NCBI GenBank assembly: GCA_947088865.1
Contig: CAMUHY010000001.1
Coordinates: forward strand, 1-64,000
Direction: 5' to 3'
Origin: an uncultured Eubacterium sp.
GTDB taxonomy: Bacteria > Bacillota > Clostridia > Lachnospirales > Lachnospiraceae
DNA: 64,000 bases
In this document: piece by piece, positions 1 to 10,909 of the stretch
Position numbering within the stretch: position 1 is the stretch's first letter
Layout: every line of letters begins with the position of its first letter
Notes under the pieces: model-generated
Told to the model about the DNA's origin: nothing
The model's input: only the letters and a program-made list of their open reading frames with translations
The model's database searches: none
Made by a program: the position numbers and the translations under genes

Positions 1-36
1 ACCCTAGTGTTTACGGGCTTTGCGGCTTAGCTCCGA

Positions 37-1581
37 CTATTCGAACTCAATCGTTCCAGGTGGTTTACTCGTCAAATCATAAAACACCCTATTTACCCCT
101 CGAACCTCATTAATAATTCTACTCATTACTATCTGCAAAACTTCAAACGGTATATCAGCACTTTCAGCTGTCATAAAATCAACTGTATTGACTGCCCGCA
201 AAGCTACTGCATAATCATATGTTCGCTCATCGCCCATAACGCCAACCGAACGCATATTTGTCAATGCTGCAAAATACTGTCCAATTGAACGGTCAAGACC
301 CGCTTTTGCTATCTCTTCACGATAAATGGCATCGGCTTCCTGTACAATATGCACCTTTTCAGCTGTCACTTCGCCAATAATACGAATACCTAAACCAGGT
401 CCAGGAAATGGTTGTCTATACACAAGATTTTCAGGTATTCCCAGCTCAAGCCCTACCTTGCGCACTTCATCTTTAAATAAAATTCTAAGTGGTTCAATAA
501 TTTCTTTAAAATCCACAAAATCTGGAAGACCGCCAACATTGTGATGTGATTTGATTACTGCAGATTCCCCTCCAAGTCCGCTCTCAACAACATCTGGATA
601 TATTGTTCCCTGCGCAAGAAAATCTACCACTCCAATTTTTTTTGCCTCTTCCTCAAATACTCTTATAAATTCTTCGCCAATAATTTTTCTTTTTTGCTCA
701 GGCTCAACAACACTTTCTAATTTTTTATAATATCGTTCTTGAGCATTGACACGAATAAAATTTAATTCAAATGAACCATTGGCACCAAATACACTCTCCA
801 CTTCATCTCCTTCATTTTTACGAAGAAGCCCATGGTCTACAAATACACAAGTAAGCTGCTTGCCAACTGCTCTTGATAAAAGTCCTGCTGCCACAGACGA
901 GTCAACACCCCCTGAAAGCGCAAGAAGCACTTTTTTATCACCAACTTTGTCACGTATTTCATCAATTGTATTTTCTACAAATGCATCCATTTTCCAAGAG
1001 CCTTCACAACCGCAAATATTCCTTACAAAATTAAAAAGCATTTTGGAACCTTCCTGCGTGTGAAGTACCTCCGGATGAAATTGGATTGCATAGAGATTTT
1101 TTTCTTTATTTTGGGCAGCAGCAACTGGACAATCTGCTGTATGCGCAACAACATCAAATCCTAGCGCCATTTCTAAAATGTAATCTGAATGACTCATCCA
1201 ACATATGGTTGTTGGTGCAACTCCTGTAAATAATGGTGATGATGGTTCTACTTTAACCTCTGTTTTACCATATTCTTGAACGGCTGCTTTTGTAACCTTT
1301 CCGCCAAGAACAAACATCATTAACTGCGCACCATAACAAAGCCCCAAAACGGGAATACCTAACTCAAACAATTCTTTTGTATAAGTAGGTGCACCTGTTT
1401 CATAACAACTATTTGGTCCTCCTGTCAATATAATTCCTTTTGGATTCATTTCTTTAATCAAGGACAAATCCGTCTTATATGAATAAATTTCACAATATAC
1501 ATTACATTCACGTACACGTCTTGCTACAAGCTGATTATACTGACCACCAAAATCAATAACAATAACTTTTTCTCTATTCAC
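37..1581 (-). CDS. guaA: GMP synthase (glutamine-hydrolysing)
   Basis: Converts XMP, ATP and glutamine to GMP, the last step of de novo guanine nucleotide synthesis in the cytoplasm. The N-terminal class I amidotransferase domain has GLCYGAQ with the nucleophile Cys near residue 82, and FHPEV supplies the His/Glu pair. The ATP pyrophosphatase domain follows with the SGGVDSS loop, and the C-terminal dimerisation domain ends in [13 protein letters not shown] start at 1581 is chosen because GGAGGAG lies 5 nt upstream and it gives 514 residues, the normal family length. The frame stays open 29 codons further upstream, but that extension is hydrophobic, lacks a ribosome-binding site and is not typical of GuaA. 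No purine riboswitch was recognised upstream. Confidence 0.97.
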   Translation of the reverse strand: MNREKVIVIDFGGQYNQLVARRVRECNVYCEIYSYKTDLSLIKEMNPKGIILTGGPNSCYETGAPTYTKELFELGIPVLGLCYGAQLMMFVLGGKVTKAAVQEYGKTEVKVEPSSPLFTGVAPTTICWMSHSDYILEMALGFDVVAHTADCPVAAAQNKEKNLYAIQFHPEVLHTQEGSKMLFNFVRNICGCEGSWKMDAFVENTIDEIRDKVGDKKVLLALSGGVDSSVAAGLLSRAVGKQLTCVFVDHGLLRKNEGDEVESVFGANGSFELNFIRVNAQERYYKKLESVVEPEQKRKIIGEEFIRVFEEEAKKIGVVDFLAQGTIYPDVVESGLGGESAVIKSHHNVGGLPDFVDFKEIIEPLRILFKDEVRKVGLELGIPENLVYRQPFPGPGLGIRIIGEVTAEKVHIVQEADAIYREEIAKAGLDRSIGQYFAALTNMRSVGVMGDERTYDYAVALRAVNTVDFMTAESADIPFEVLQIVMSRIINEVRGVNRVFYDLTSKPPGTIEFE

Positions 1582-1680
1582 CTTTTCTCCTCCAAGTATA
1601 ATAATAATATAGCCTAAAAAAGCTACTCTTAAGATAACAAAAAATGCTGCTCTTATCAATACTATCATAACAATGAATTT

Positions 1681-1708
1681 ATTTTAATAGCCACTGTTAC
1701 AATGTCAA
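1681..1708 (-). promoter_or_regulatory. Probable promoter of guaA
   Basis: On the minus strand TTGACA (1703-1708) is followed after 16 bp by TAAAAT (1681-1686), a good match to a vegetative promoter about 100 bp before the guaA GTG start. Confidence 0.45.
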
Positions 1709-2749
1709 AAAATTTAAACTTTAAAAAATTTAAGATTTTATCTATTACTAGGCAATTCTCTTTTATAAAAATTTCTGTTAAAATTCTTCTCTTCTCCTAT
1801 AATATATAGAATAATTCTATTTAAAAATGTATTTCTTCATATAATATTTAATGTTCCATTGATATCTATATTTATTCTTTGCCTCTACTATTTTATAAAA
1901 ACCTCTATTTCATTTTCACCAAATATATATTTTTTAAAAAACATTATATTATAAATAAAATTTTTCTTAAAAAGTGATTTTAATATAAAACGTTCTCTTC
2001 ATCTTACAAAAATACCTTATTTATAAAACACAAATAAAACTTTAATGATTCTCTGTTTACCAATATGATAATAAAATTAAAATAATTCACTATATTGAAT
2101 TACAAAAATAGCTGCATATTAACAAAACAATTATTTACTATTCTTTATCAACTTTACTTATACCATCATTTCTTTTATTACTATAATTGTAAACAATACT
2201 CTTTTAAAAAGTGGTGTTTTTTACTAAAATACTGCTTATTGAAGGATATTTTCATAAAAGTTTCAGCAAATAATTTACATTTATAAGTATAAATTTTATA
2301 TATTTAAAATATTATTTATATTGTATAATCTACAAAAACAAAAGAATGACTATTTATTATAAATTATAACACAAATCTCAATTTAATAATATACTAAAAA
2401 TTTAAAATATAATGTTTTCTTTTTATTATTTTAATTATTCTGCCTGCTATATACTCATTACATCATCCTTTCATAAACTTAATTATTACTGCAATGTATT
2501 ATTTTTTTAATGTATATATTATTAAATTCTTTCTAATTCTTTTATATTTTTTTACAATACTTTGCAGCAACCTTAAATATTATAAATTGAACCTCATAAT
2601 AAATTTTGATTATTTCTAAATTACTTGCTACTTACATCATCAAATTACAACTTTATAGCAATGCACCAATTTTATTGCTTACAAATTACTTATAATAGAT
2701 TTATCCCAATCCTTATGTTAAAATAATGTTATTGTCAAAGAATATTTAC
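1709..2749. other. AT-rich intergenic gap, no gene recognised
   Basis: About 1 kb of very AT-rich, low-complexity sequence. The one open frame of 63 codons (2095-2286, plus) has no ribosome-binding site, and its composition (Tyr, Phe, Leu, Lys) is what random AT-rich sequence would give. No tRNA, structured RNA or mobile-element gene was recognised. It may hold promoters or decayed DNA. Confidence 0.5.
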
Positions 2750-2872
2750 AATCCCCTTTGCTGCTTGCTTAAGCCATCTAACTGCCATCACAGCTTTTCA
2801 GTGAAGACTTATAAAAATCCCTGCTCCTCTTCTACAATATTAAAATGAGGGATTTATTGGATAAGGTTAAAA
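2750..2872 (+). repeat. Dispersed intergenic repeat, copy 1
   Basis: Member of the repeat family described at 3466-3610. The left part (CTTGCTTAAGCCATCTAACT) and the right end (GGATAAGGTTAAA) match other copies. The internal stem AAATCCCT (2815-2822) / AGGGATTT (2848-2855) is different sequence from copy 2 but pairs in the same place, while the loop (TCTAC.ATATTAAA) is conserved. It lies just before the gene at 2910. Confidence 0.7.
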
Positions 2873-2909
2873 AGGATTAAAATAAAGAACTACTAAAAAG
2901 GATTTATTT

Positions 2910-3386
2910 ATGAATTATATTGTACGGAAAGACATTGAAAGAACGATAAAAGAATTTTCTTTAAATCGTAATAGAATTTTTGAGGTGTCAAAACAAGATT
3001 ATAAACAAATACTGCAAAAAATAGAACAAACTTTTGTACTTTATGGTCAAACAATTCATTGGGCAAATATGGGATACTATAACCCAAAGTTTCCTGTTTG
3101 GTCCGTAGATTGCCGCGATAATCGGTTATGGTTTGAACATTTAAATAAAATGATTCCTAATCCTAAAAATGCTTTTTATGTATTATTTGAAGAAATTGGG
3201 AGACAACGCCCTAAATATTGGGTATTTGAAATGTATTTAGACGAATTAATTATTATATTAAATGAATCCATTGTGAATGATTACTATATTGTGTCTAAAA
3301 AATATGATTGGCTAATCAGTGAAAATCACCATAATATTGTTTCTTTTGTAGGGAAAGGTTTTCATCTATTAACTACAAAAACATAA
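2910..3386 (+). CDS. Hypothetical protein, possibly DUF6756-like
   Basis: A 158-residue soluble protein with no signal peptide or membrane segment. It is rich in aromatic residues and has a distinctive C-terminal block, YYIVSKKYDWLISENHHN. From memory that block resembles the small DUF6756 family of unknown function, found in accessory regions and sometimes beside toxin/immunity-type genes; this is a weak assignment. The ATG start has AAGGA 7 nt upstream. It stands alone between two copies of the dispersed repeat, which suggests a mobile or accessory gene. Codon use is as AT-rich as its surroundings. Confidence 0.6.
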   Translation: MNYIVRKDIERTIKEFSLNRNRIFEVSKQDYKQILQKIEQTFVLYGQTIHWANMGYYNPKFPVWSVDCRDNRLWFEHLNKMIPNPKNAFYVLFEEIGRQRPKYWVFEMYLDELIIILNESIVNDYYIVSKKYDWLISENHHNIVSFVGKGFHLLTTKT

Positions 3387-3465
3387 TTACAAAAATACTT
3401 TATATTATTGTCTTTTGGCTTAATTAACAAAAACTTATCCTGCAAATGACAGTCAAGTGGACATT

Positions 3466-3610
3466 CACAATCCACTTTATTACTTGCTCAAATCATCTAG
3501 CTGCTATCGCAGTTTTTCAATGAGGTGGCTTAATCTCTCATTGAAACAAGGAAGTCTCCCGCTTATATCTCTACGATATTAAAGTAGGAGACTTCCTTGA
3601 TAAGGTTAAA
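3466..3610 (+). repeat. Dispersed intergenic repeat, copy 2 (fullest copy)
   Basis: About 145 bp with two hairpins. The first pairs TTTCAATGAG with CTCATTGAAA (about 3513-3546). The second is a perfect 12-bp inverted repeat, AAGGAAGTCTCC (3548-3559) / GGAGACTTCCTT (3587-3598). Left consensus is CTTGCTCAAATCATCTAGCT; the right end is CTTGATAAGGTTAAA. The right end supplies the stop codon (TTA at 3606-3608 read on minus) of the VOC gene. Related copies lie at 2750, 5826, 43600, 48609 and 61994, all in this orientation. Confidence 0.8.
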
Positions 3611-3968
3611 TAGGGGTTCCAACTTCAATTAAGTTTCCATCTAAATCATAAAAACGAACTACTTTCTGTCCCCAACTATGTTCCATTAATTTATTAACAT
3701 ATGTAATCATTGGATAAAGTTCTTCTAATTTTTTTACAAAATCCTCAATATTATCTTCTTCAAAGTATAATTCACAAGAATTATTTTTGTGAATTATATC
3801 TTTACCAATAAAATTTTCCCATATGGATTCTTCTTGAAGAACAAGACCTTCTGTTAAAATCATATTTCCATTATTGTCTAAAATAAGTTCAAGCCCAAAT
3901 AAATCATGGTAAAATTGTCTTGATTTTTCAATATCTTTTACTACAATCAATACATTTTTCAACCTCAT
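3606..3968 (-). CDS. VOC-family (glyoxalase/bleomycin-resistance/dioxygenase) protein
   Basis: A 120-residue single-domain vicinal-oxygen-chelate protein. The N-terminal unit LIVVKDIEKSRQFYHDLFGL and the C-terminal VVRFYDLDGNLIEVGTP are the usual paired beta-alpha-beta-beta-beta modules. Members include glyoxalases, dioxygenases and antibiotic-binding proteins; the substrate cannot be told from the sequence. Length is normal. GGGAG lies 10 nt before the ATG. It sits 22 nt downstream of the gene at 3991-5037 and was probably transcribed with it. The stop codon lies inside the dispersed repeat, so the 3' end may have been altered by repeat insertion. Confidence 0.85.
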   Translation of the reverse strand: MRLKNVLIVVKDIEKSRQFYHDLFGLELILDNNGNMILTEGLVLQEESIWENFIGKDIIHKNNSCELYFEEDNIEDFVKKLEELYPMITYVNKLMEHSWGQKVVRFYDLDGNLIEVGTPI

Positions 3969-3990
3969 TTACATTTATCTCCCATCCTTT

Positions 3991-5037
3991 CTAAAAACAA
4001 CTATCCCAATATTTACATTGTCCAGATTTATCGTTTATCTTTTGTAAATACTCTGCTTTTCTCTTCTGAAAAATCCCTGTGTCAAAACTTTTTTTCATTT
4101 CTTCACAGAAAAGCTCCATTATATCTGGTTTCAAATAATTACTTAATATTGGTTTTACTTCTTTCAATAACGCTTCTATTTGTGTTCTATGAATTTTTTT
4201 ATCCAATATTTCAATAATATCATTACTCCAAAAAAATGTACTGCCAAAATATCCATCGTCAAAATCCCATATATCACTTGTCCAAAATGATTTTGATTCA
4301 TTTGTGGCAAGCAAATTGTCACTTTCTTTAAAAAGTAGAACGGAAAAGTATTGAAAAAATGAATATTTTATTTTTTGTGAACCTTCAGCAATCTTTTTAA
4401 AGAATACTTCAATATTATCTTTGTCAAATGCTATGGTCGTATTAAATAAGGAAATCCAATTTAGCATTTTTGAGCTTTCCATTTCCATACACTCAACCGT
4501 TTGTTCAATATAATATTTCATTATAGATTGATAATTTTTTGTACCAACTGCACATTTTATATTTTGAGCGTTAAAAAATAGAGCTAAATTAAACTGAAAA
4601 TAAATATCGATGGCCATTTTTCCCATCTTTTCACTATTTTCTGCATATGAATAATTTTTTATACCATATCCATATTGTATAGCTTGTTTTATTACTTTAT
4701 AATAAAATGGAAGCAAATACTGAATCAACTCCGGTTGAATATGCTTTGAATATCTGCAATCTTGTGCAAAATCATACAAAATAAAATAATCTTGCGTCAA
4801 CTTGTTTTCATTATCATTAACAAACAAAAGACTTGAATTATTACTAGTAAATTTTTTGCTCTCACCATATTCACCAAATACTTGCACAGAAACAGCACTT
4901 AAATCATTATTTTTTGATAGATTGCTTACTTCATTACTTTTTAATTTGCTTGTCGTAGAAATAAATTTTTGCAATTAATATTTATCCGTTTCATAAAGTT
5001 CCATTGTTATATTAGGAAATGCTAAATTGATTGACAT
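3991..5037 (-). pseudogene. Hypothetical protein gene interrupted by one in-frame stop
   Basis: A frame opening with ATG at 5037 (AAAGG upstream) reads 20 codons (MSINLAFPNITMELYETDKY), meets a single TAA at 4975-4977, and continues in the same frame at once for 327 codons (TTG at 4974 down to 3991). The simplest reading is one gene of about 348 codons with a nonsense mutation. Restart at the TTG would need a ribosome-binding site that is not visible. I do not recognise the family: no signal peptide or obvious membrane segment, helical, with aromatic-rich blocks such as TSDIWDFDDGYFGSTFFW and a Cys-rich tail (CKYWDSCF). It probably forms a two-gene unit with the VOC gene. Confidence 0.6.
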
Positions 5038-5069
5038 CTCTTTTGCGCCTTTCTAATCAAATGATATCC

Positions 5070-5729
5070 TCATTTATTATTTAACGTTTCTATAACCTGA
5101 ACTACTTGCTCCAAATCATCACATACCACGTTCGTTAATTTTCTGGTATCCTCATCAATAATAATGGTATCTGGTACATGTACAACATACATACCTGCTC
5201 TATTTCCCGCTTTTATGCCATTTACACTGTCTTCTATAACCATACAGTCTTGTGGCGATATATGGATTTTTGAAGCTGCTCTCAAAAAAATGTCTGGTTC
5301 TGGCTTTCCATGTTCAACTTCATCTCCATAAATAATCGCCTTCAGATAATCCCATGCACCTATCGACTGTAATGTATTTTCCGCACTCTGTTTTTGCGTT
5401 GATGTTGCCACAGCACAAGGAATGTTGTGAATTTTAATATAATCCAACAGTTTAAATAAGCCTTTTTTTATAGGGACGCCCTCTGCTTTTCTCAATTCAT
5501 TAATATATTGTGTACGCTCATTTCGCATCTGCCAATAATTGAGTGTACCTTTAAAATAATCATCAAAATATTTCTCACTCATATGAGCAGGAGAACCTTT
5601 AAATTGATTGATTAACCACATTGGCATCTCCACTTTATGCCGTTTGGCAGCAGCAAGCCAGCCTCTTGTAGACTGTCTTTCTGTATCAACCATCACGCCG
5701 TCCATATCAAATATAACGCCCTTTATCAT
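5070..5729 (-). CDS. HAD-superfamily hydrolase, beta-phosphoglucomutase/phosphatase type
   Basis: A 219-residue cytoplasmic HAD subfamily IA enzyme that hydrolyses or transfers phosphate on a small substrate. Motif I is FDMDGVMVDTE, with nucleophile Asp8 and acid/base Asp10. A helical cap follows at about residues 15-80. Motif II lies in AVATSTQK, and motif III/IV in KPEPDIF and VIEDSVNGIKAG. The KPEPD...EDS pattern is typical of the PGMB/phosphatase branch, but the substrate is unknown. Length is normal. It stands alone between the interrupted hypothetical gene and uvrA; no operon partner is evident. Confidence 0.88.
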   Translation of the reverse strand: MIKGVIFDMDGVMVDTERQSTRGWLAAAKRHKVEMPMWLINQFKGSPAHMSEKYFDDYFKGTLNYWQMRNERTQYINELRKAEGVPIKKGLFKLLDYIKIHNIPCAVATSTQKQSAENTLQSIGAWDYLKAIIYGDEVEHGKPEPDIFLRAASKIHISPQDCMVIEDSVNGIKAGNRAGMYVVHVPDTIIIDEDTRKLTNVVCDDLEQVVQVIETLNNK

Positions 5730-5825
5730 TACAACCTTCTTTCCTTGAATTACACCATATTAAAATCTTAATATATTAAAAAAATATATATTCAACCAAA
5801 TATTTATATTCAATTTTAAAACAAA

Positions 5826-5847
5826 AGACTTCCTTGATACAGTTAAA
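5826..5847 (+). repeat. Dispersed intergenic repeat, right-end remnant
   Basis: About 22 bp matching only the right end of the family (GACTTCCTTGATA.AGTTAAA, with one change). It lies directly beyond the uvrA stop codon, as other copies lie beyond the 3' ends of genes. Confidence 0.5.
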
Positions 5848-8688
5848 CTATATAGATAAATATTTTTTTACAAACTGTCCTGTGTATGATTTTGAATTTC
5901 GAGCCACTTTTTCCGGAGTGCCGCTGCAAACAACAGTACCACCTCTTGCACCGCCCTCTGGTCCCATATCAATAATATAATCGGCTGTCTTGATAACATC
6001 AAGATTATGTTCAATAACGACAACCGTATTGCCTGTTTCAACCAACTTATGCAAAATATTGACGAGCTTGTGTACATCCGCAAAATGCAGTCCTGTTGTA
6101 GGCTCATCTAAAACATAGATAGTTTTTCCCGTACTTCTTCTTGAAAGCTCCGTTGCAAGTTTAATTCTCTGTGCTTCACCGCCGGACAGTTCCGTTGAAG
6201 GCTGACCTAATTTGATATAGGATAAACCAACATCATTTAACGTCTCAATCTTTTTTCGTATAGAAGGTACATTTTCAAAAAATTCAACGGCTTCTTCCAC
6301 AGTCATATCCAACACGTCAAATATACTTTTCCCCTTATATTTAACTTCTAGTGTTTCACGATTATAACGCTTTCCCCCACAAACTTCACAAGGCACAAAT
6401 ACATCTGGAAGAAAGTGCATCTCTATCTTAATAATGCCATCTCCTGTACATGCCTCACATCGTCCACCTTTTACATTAAAGCTAAAACGCCCCTTCTTAT
6501 ATCCACGCTCTTTTGCATCGGTTGTAGAGGCAAACAAATCTCGAATCATATCAAAGACGCCTGTGTACGTAGCAGGATTAGAACGCGGTGTACGTCCTAT
6601 CGGCGATTGGTCAATATCAATAATTTTATCAAGTTGTTCTATTCCTTCAATATTTTTATGTTTTCCAGGTACACATCGAGCTCTGTTTAATTCTTTTGCC
6701 AACCTCTTGTGGAGGATTTCATTGATAAGCGAACTTTTGCCAGAACCGGATACACCTGTTACACATGTAAATACGCCTAATGGAATATCTACATTGACAT
6801 TCTTTAAATTATTTTCTTTTGCTCCTACTATTTTTAACCACCCTGTTGGCTTTCGTCTCGTCGCAGGTACTGGAATTTTTATTCTTCCGCTCAGATAAGC
6901 TCCTGTAATAGATTCCTCACACTTCATAATATCTTCGGCAGTACCTGTTGCCACGACCTTACCGCCATTTTTGCCAGCACCAGGACCAATATCTACAATA
7001 TAATCGGCAGCCATCATCGTATCTTCATCATGTTCCACCACAATAACAGAATTTCCAATATCCCTTAAATGCTCTAATGTTTTTAATAATTTTTCATTAT
7101 CTCGCTGATGAAGTCCTATGCTTGGTTCATCCAAAATATATGCCACGCCAACCAACCCTGAACCAATCTGTGTTGCCAATCGTATTCGCTGAGCCTCACC
7201 GCCAGCAAGCGTAGCCGTTCCTCTTGAGAGCGACAAATAATCAAGCCCCACATCAACCAAAAATTGAATCCTTGACTTTATCTCTTTAAGCACCTGACTT
7301 CCAATGGACAATTGACGCTCACGAAGCTGCATATTTTTTAGAAATTCTGATAATTCAATAATCGACATACTTGTAATTTCATATATATTTTTATCCGATA
7401 CAGTGACCGCCAATGAAGTAGGCTTTAATCGCTGCCCCTTGCAGGCAGCACAAGGCGTTATGCGCATAAATTCTTCATACATTTGCTTTGCAGTTATTGA
7501 AGCCGTCTCACGATATCGTTTGGCAACATTTTTTACAAGCCCCTCAAATGCTATATCATACGTACCTTCGCCTCTTTGCCCTACATAATGTACTTTTACT
7601 GTTTTCCCATTTGTACCGTTTAAAATAATGTCCCTAATATCATCTGGATATTCTTCAAATGGTGTTGCAAGGCTAAAATGATACTCTTTTGTCAACGCAT
7701 TCATGATTGCTCTTGTAAAACTTCCCTCATCGGTAACAGACTGCCATCCTGTAACAATAATTGCGCCCTCATCAATGCTAAGCTTCTCGTCTGGAATCAT
7801 TAAATCAGCATCAAATTCCATCTTATAACCCAAACCAAAACATTCGGGACATGCACCAAATGGATTATTAAAAGAGAAACTTCTTGGCTCGATTTCCTCC
7901 ACACTAATTCCACAATCAGGGCATGAAAAACTTTGGCTAAAATTCATAGGCTTTCCGCCAATAACATCAATAACCATCAATCCATCCGATAATTTTAACG
8001 CTGTTTCAATAGAATCCGTCAATCGTTTTTGAATCCCCTCCCGAATGGATAATCGGTCTACTACAATCTCTATATTATGTTTTTTATTTTTTTCTAATTT
8101 AATCTCATCACTCAATTCGTACATGTTTCCATCAACCATAACACGTACATAACCGCTTTTCTTTGCCTGCTCAAACAATTTGACATGTTCGCCCTTTCGT
8201 CCTCGAACCACAGGGGCTAACACCTGTATTTTTGTTCCTTCCGGCAAACCCATTATCACATCAACCATCTGGTCAACCGTCTGTTTATTAATCTCTTTAC
8301 CGCACTTTGGACAATGAGGAATACCAATTCTTGCATACAACAATCGAAAATAATCATATATTTCTGTAACTGTCCCTACGGTTGAACGTGGATTTCGATT
8401 CGTCGATTTCTGGTCAATTGAAATGGCTGGCGACAGCCCTTCTATACTTTCCACATTTGGCTTTTCCATCTGCCCTAAAAATTGTCTGGCATAAGAAGAC
8501 AGTGACTCCATATAGCGTCTCTGCCCTTCTGCATATATGGTGTCAAACGCCAAACTGGATTTACCAGAACCAGACACCCCTGTAAGAACAACTAATTTAT
8601 CGCGTGGTATATCTAAAGACACATCATTCAAATTATGCTCATTTGCTCCCTTAATTCTTATAAAATGTCTAAAATTCCCTTTCTCCAT
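5848..8688 (-). CDS. uvrA: Excinuclease ABC subunit A
   Basis: ATP-dependent DNA-damage sensor of nucleotide excision repair; a UvrA dimer loads UvrB at lesions. The 946-residue length is typical. Two ABC ATPase modules are visible, each with a Walker A ([10 protein letters not shown]) near residues 36 and 641. Signatures are [12 protein letters not shown] and [12 protein letters not shown]. Cys-rich zinc motifs are CPKCG, CPDCG...CPECFG and, in the second half, CEAC...CEVCGG. It follows uvrB on the same strand with a 52-nt gap, the usual uvrBA operon. No SOS (LexA/DinR) box was identified. Confidence 0.98.
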   Translation of the reverse strand: MEKGNFRHFIRIKGANEHNLNDVSLDIPRDKLVVLTGVSGSGKSSLAFDTIYAEGQRRYMESLSSYARQFLGQMEKPNVESIEGLSPAISIDQKSTNRNPRSTVGTVTEIYDYFRLLYARIGIPHCPKCGKEINKQTVDQMVDVIMGLPEGTKIQVLAPVVRGRKGEHVKLFEQAKKSGYVRVMVDGNMYELSDEIKLEKNKKHNIEIVVDRLSIREGIQKRLTDSIETALKLSDGLMVIDVIGGKPMNFSQSFSCPDCGISVEEIEPRSFSFNNPFGACPECFGLGYKMEFDADLMIPDEKLSIDEGAIIVTGWQSVTDEGSFTRAIMNALTKEYHFSLATPFEEYPDDIRDIILNGTNGKTVKVHYVGQRGEGTYDIAFEGLVKNVAKRYRETASITAKQMYEEFMRITPCAACKGQRLKPTSLAVTVSDKNIYEITSMSIIELSEFLKNMQLRERQLSIGSQVLKEIKSRIQFLVDVGLDYLSLSRGTATLAGGEAQRIRLATQIGSGLVGVAYILDEPSIGLHQRDNEKLLKTLEHLRDIGNSVIVVEHDEDTMMAADYIVDIGPGAGKNGGKVVATGTAEDIMKCEESITGAYLSGRIKIPVPATRRKPTGWLKIVGAKENNLKNVNVDIPLGVFTCVTGVSGSGKSSLINEILHKRLAKELNRARCVPGKHKNIEGIEQLDKIIDIDQSPIGRTPRSNPATYTGVFDMIRDLFASTTDAKERGYKKGRFSFNVKGGRCEACTGDGIIKIEMHFLPDVFVPCEVCGGKRYNRETLEVKYKGKSIFDVLDMTVEEAVEFFENVPSIRKKIETLNDVGLSYIKLGQPSTELSGGEAQRIKLATELSRRSTGKTIYVLDEPTTGLHFADVHKLVNILHKLVETGNTVVVIEHNLDVIKTADYIIDMGPEGGARGGTVVCSGTPEKVARNSKSYTGQFVKKYLSI

Positions 8689-8740
8689 CTTCTTGTTACC
8701 TCATTTCTTCTATCAATATATTTTCCATATTCAACTAAAT

Positions 8741-10756
8741 TTATTTATTATCATACAAATATTGATTGATTTCTATCATTTGATCGCGCAGTTTGGCAGC
8801 GGTCTCAAAATCAAGCTCTGCTGCCGCTTTGTGCATATTTTTTTCAAGCTGTTTTTTAACTTTTTCAAGCTCTTTTATGCTCATTGATTCATAATCTTTT
8901 AAAAGACCTTCGCCTGATTCTTCCATTCCCTCTGCTGCCTTAGAAATCGTTATTAAATCCCTCACCGCTTTTTGTATAGTCTGTGGCGTAATGTTATGTT
9001 CTTCATTGTATTGCTGCTGAATCGTTCTTCTTCTCTCTGTCTCTGATATCGCCTTATTCATTGAATCTGTAATCTTATCTGCATACATAATAACATGTCC
9101 ATCTACATTTCTTGCAGCACGTCCAATCGTCTGAATAAGCGAAGTCTCGGTTCTTAAAAAGCCCTCTTTATCGGCGTCCAAAATAGCAACTAGCGTAATC
9201 TCTGGAATATCCAACCCTTCTCTTAGCAAATTAATTCCTATCAATACATCAAAGGCATCCATTCGCATATCACGTATAATTCTTTGTCGCTCTAAAGTAT
9301 CAATATCAGCATGTAAATATTTTACTCGTATACCCAATTCTTTAAGATAATCCGTCAAATCTTCTGCCATATTTTTCGTTAGCGTTGTAACTAAAATCTT
9401 ATTATGTTTCGCAGCTTCTTTATGAATCTCCGACACCAAATCATCAATTTGACCTTCCACTGGTCGTACAACAACTTTAGGGTCTAAAAGCCCCGTTGGT
9501 CGGATAAGCTGCTCTGCGCGCAATAATTCATGTTCTCTCTCATATACAGACGGTGTTGCCGACACAAACAACATTTGTGATATCTTATTTTCAAACTCTG
9601 TAAAATTCAACGGTCTATTATCTTTGGCAGATGGCAAGCGAAAACCATAATCTACTAAAGTAGTCTTTCGCGATTGGTCGCCCGCATACATTCCTCGAAC
9701 TTGTGGTATTGTTATATGAGATTCATCTACAATAATCAAAAAATCATCCGGAAAATAATCCATCAGCGTATATGGCGCAACCCCGCTAGGCAATCCCGCC
9801 AAATGCCTTGAATAATTTTCAATTCCCGAACAAAATCCAGTCTCTTGCATCATCTCAATATCAAAATTGGTGCGTTCTTCAATTCGCTGTGCTTCTAATA
9901 ATTTATCTTCACTTTTAAAATAAGCAATGCGCTCTTTTAATTCTTTTTTAATCTCCTCAATTGCCGCTGTCATCTTTTCTTGGTCGACCACATAATGCGA
10001 ATTAGGGAAAATTGCAATATGTTCTAACTGACTCTTAACTTCACCTGTAAGCGAATCAATTTCTGTAATTCGGTCTACCTCGTCCCCAAAAAATTCTACT
10101 CGGATTGCCATTCCGCTGGAAGAAGCTGGATATATCTCCACCACATCTCCGCGAACGCGAAATGTACCACGCTTAAAATCTTGGTCACCTCTCACATACT
10201 GAATATCAACCAATTTTCTTAAAACTTCATCTCTATCCTTAATCATTCCAGGTCTTAATGATATCACCATATTTTGATAATCAACGGGCGCTCCAAGTCC
10301 ATATATGCAAGATACGGAAGCTACAATAATCACATCCTTTCTCTCTGAGAGCGCTGCTGTTGCTGAATGGCGCAGTTTATCAATCTCATCATTAATGGAT
10401 GAATCTTTAGCAATATACGTATCACTTTGCGGCACATAGGCTTCTGGCTGATAATAATCATAATATGACACGAAATACTCCACTGCATTCTCAGGGAACA
10501 TCTCCTTAAACTCTCCATAAAGCTGCGCTGCTAACGTCTTGTTGTGAGCGATAACCAGCGTCGGCTTCTGCAATCCCTGAATGACATTTGCCATCGTAAA
10601 TGTCTTGCCGGAACCTGTCACTCCCAGTAACGTCTGAAATTGATTACCTTCCCTAAAACCTTCCACCAGCTCGGCAATGGCCTGCGGCTGATCGCCTGTT
10701 GGACTATATGGTGCATGAAGCTTAAAAGATTGTGAATATTCCTTTTTCTCTGGCAT
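8741..10756 (-). CDS. uvrB: Excinuclease ABC subunit B
   Basis: Helicase-like damage-verification subunit that recruits UvrC in nucleotide excision repair. The 671 residues begin with the N-terminal motif GDQPQAI and Walker [13 protein letters not shown]. The beta-hairpin ([12 protein letters not shown]) inserts between the DNA strands. Helicase motifs include DESH, SATP and QTIGRAARN. The C-terminal UVR domain, which contacts UvrC, is visible ([16 protein letters not shown]). It is the first gene of uvrB-uvrA. AGAGG precedes the ATG by about 8 nt. Confidence 0.98.
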   Translation of the reverse strand: MPEKKEYSQSFKLHAPYSPTGDQPQAIAELVEGFREGNQFQTLLGVTGSGKTFTMANVIQGLQKPTLVIAHNKTLAAQLYGEFKEMFPENAVEYFVSYYDYYQPEAYVPQSDTYIAKDSSINDEIDKLRHSATAALSERKDVIIVASVSCIYGLGAPVDYQNMVISLRPGMIKDRDEVLRKLVDIQYVRGDQDFKRGTFRVRGDVVEIYPASSSGMAIRVEFFGDEVDRITEIDSLTGEVKSQLEHIAIFPNSHYVVDQEKMTAAIEEIKKELKERIAYFKSEDKLLEAQRIEERTNFDIEMMQETGFCSGIENYSRHLAGLPSGVAPYTLMDYFPDDFLIIVDESHITIPQVRGMYAGDQSRKTTLVDYGFRLPSAKDNRPLNFTEFENKISQMLFVSATPSVYEREHELLRAEQLIRPTGLLDPKVVVRPVEGQIDDLVSEIHKEAAKHNKILVTTLTKNMAEDLTDYLKELGIRVKYLHADIDTLERQRIIRDMRMDAFDVLIGINLLREGLDIPEITLVAILDADKEGFLRTETSLIQTIGRAARNVDGHVIMYADKITDSMNKAISETERRRTIQQQYNEEHNITPQTIQKAVRDLITISKAAEGMEESGEGLLKDYESMSIKELEKVKKQLEKNMHKAAAELDFETAAKLRDQMIEINQYLYDNK

Positions 10757-10851
10757 ATGAAAACCTCTCTTTCACAAAGTTACTATAATTATTATCTATT
10801 ATAAAATTTAAATCTCTAAAAATTTAGCCTTTATAGTATATCACTATATAT

Positions 10852-10893
10852 AAAAAAAGTACAGACAAAATTGAACATTTGTTCTGTACTTTC
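10852..10893 (-). terminator. Rho-independent terminator after the solute-binding lipoprotein
   Basis: On the minus strand AGTACAGA (10883-10890) pairs with TCTGTACT (10858-10865) and is followed by a run of seven T. It ends the kinase/lipoprotein operon. Confidence 0.85.
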
Positions 10894-10909
10894 TCAAAAT
10901 ATATTTTTA

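Noticed and set aside
1582-1708. Purine riboswitch before guaA
   Set aside because: The conserved purine-aptamer loops are not present; only a promoter-like sequence is seen.
2095-2286. 63-codon plus-strand open frame in the AT-rich gap
   Set aside because: No ribosome-binding site, composition is that of random AT-rich DNA, and no recognisable domain.
2750-3610. CRISPR array
   Set aside because: The repeats are about 120-150 bp, dispersed and without regular spacers; no cas genes.
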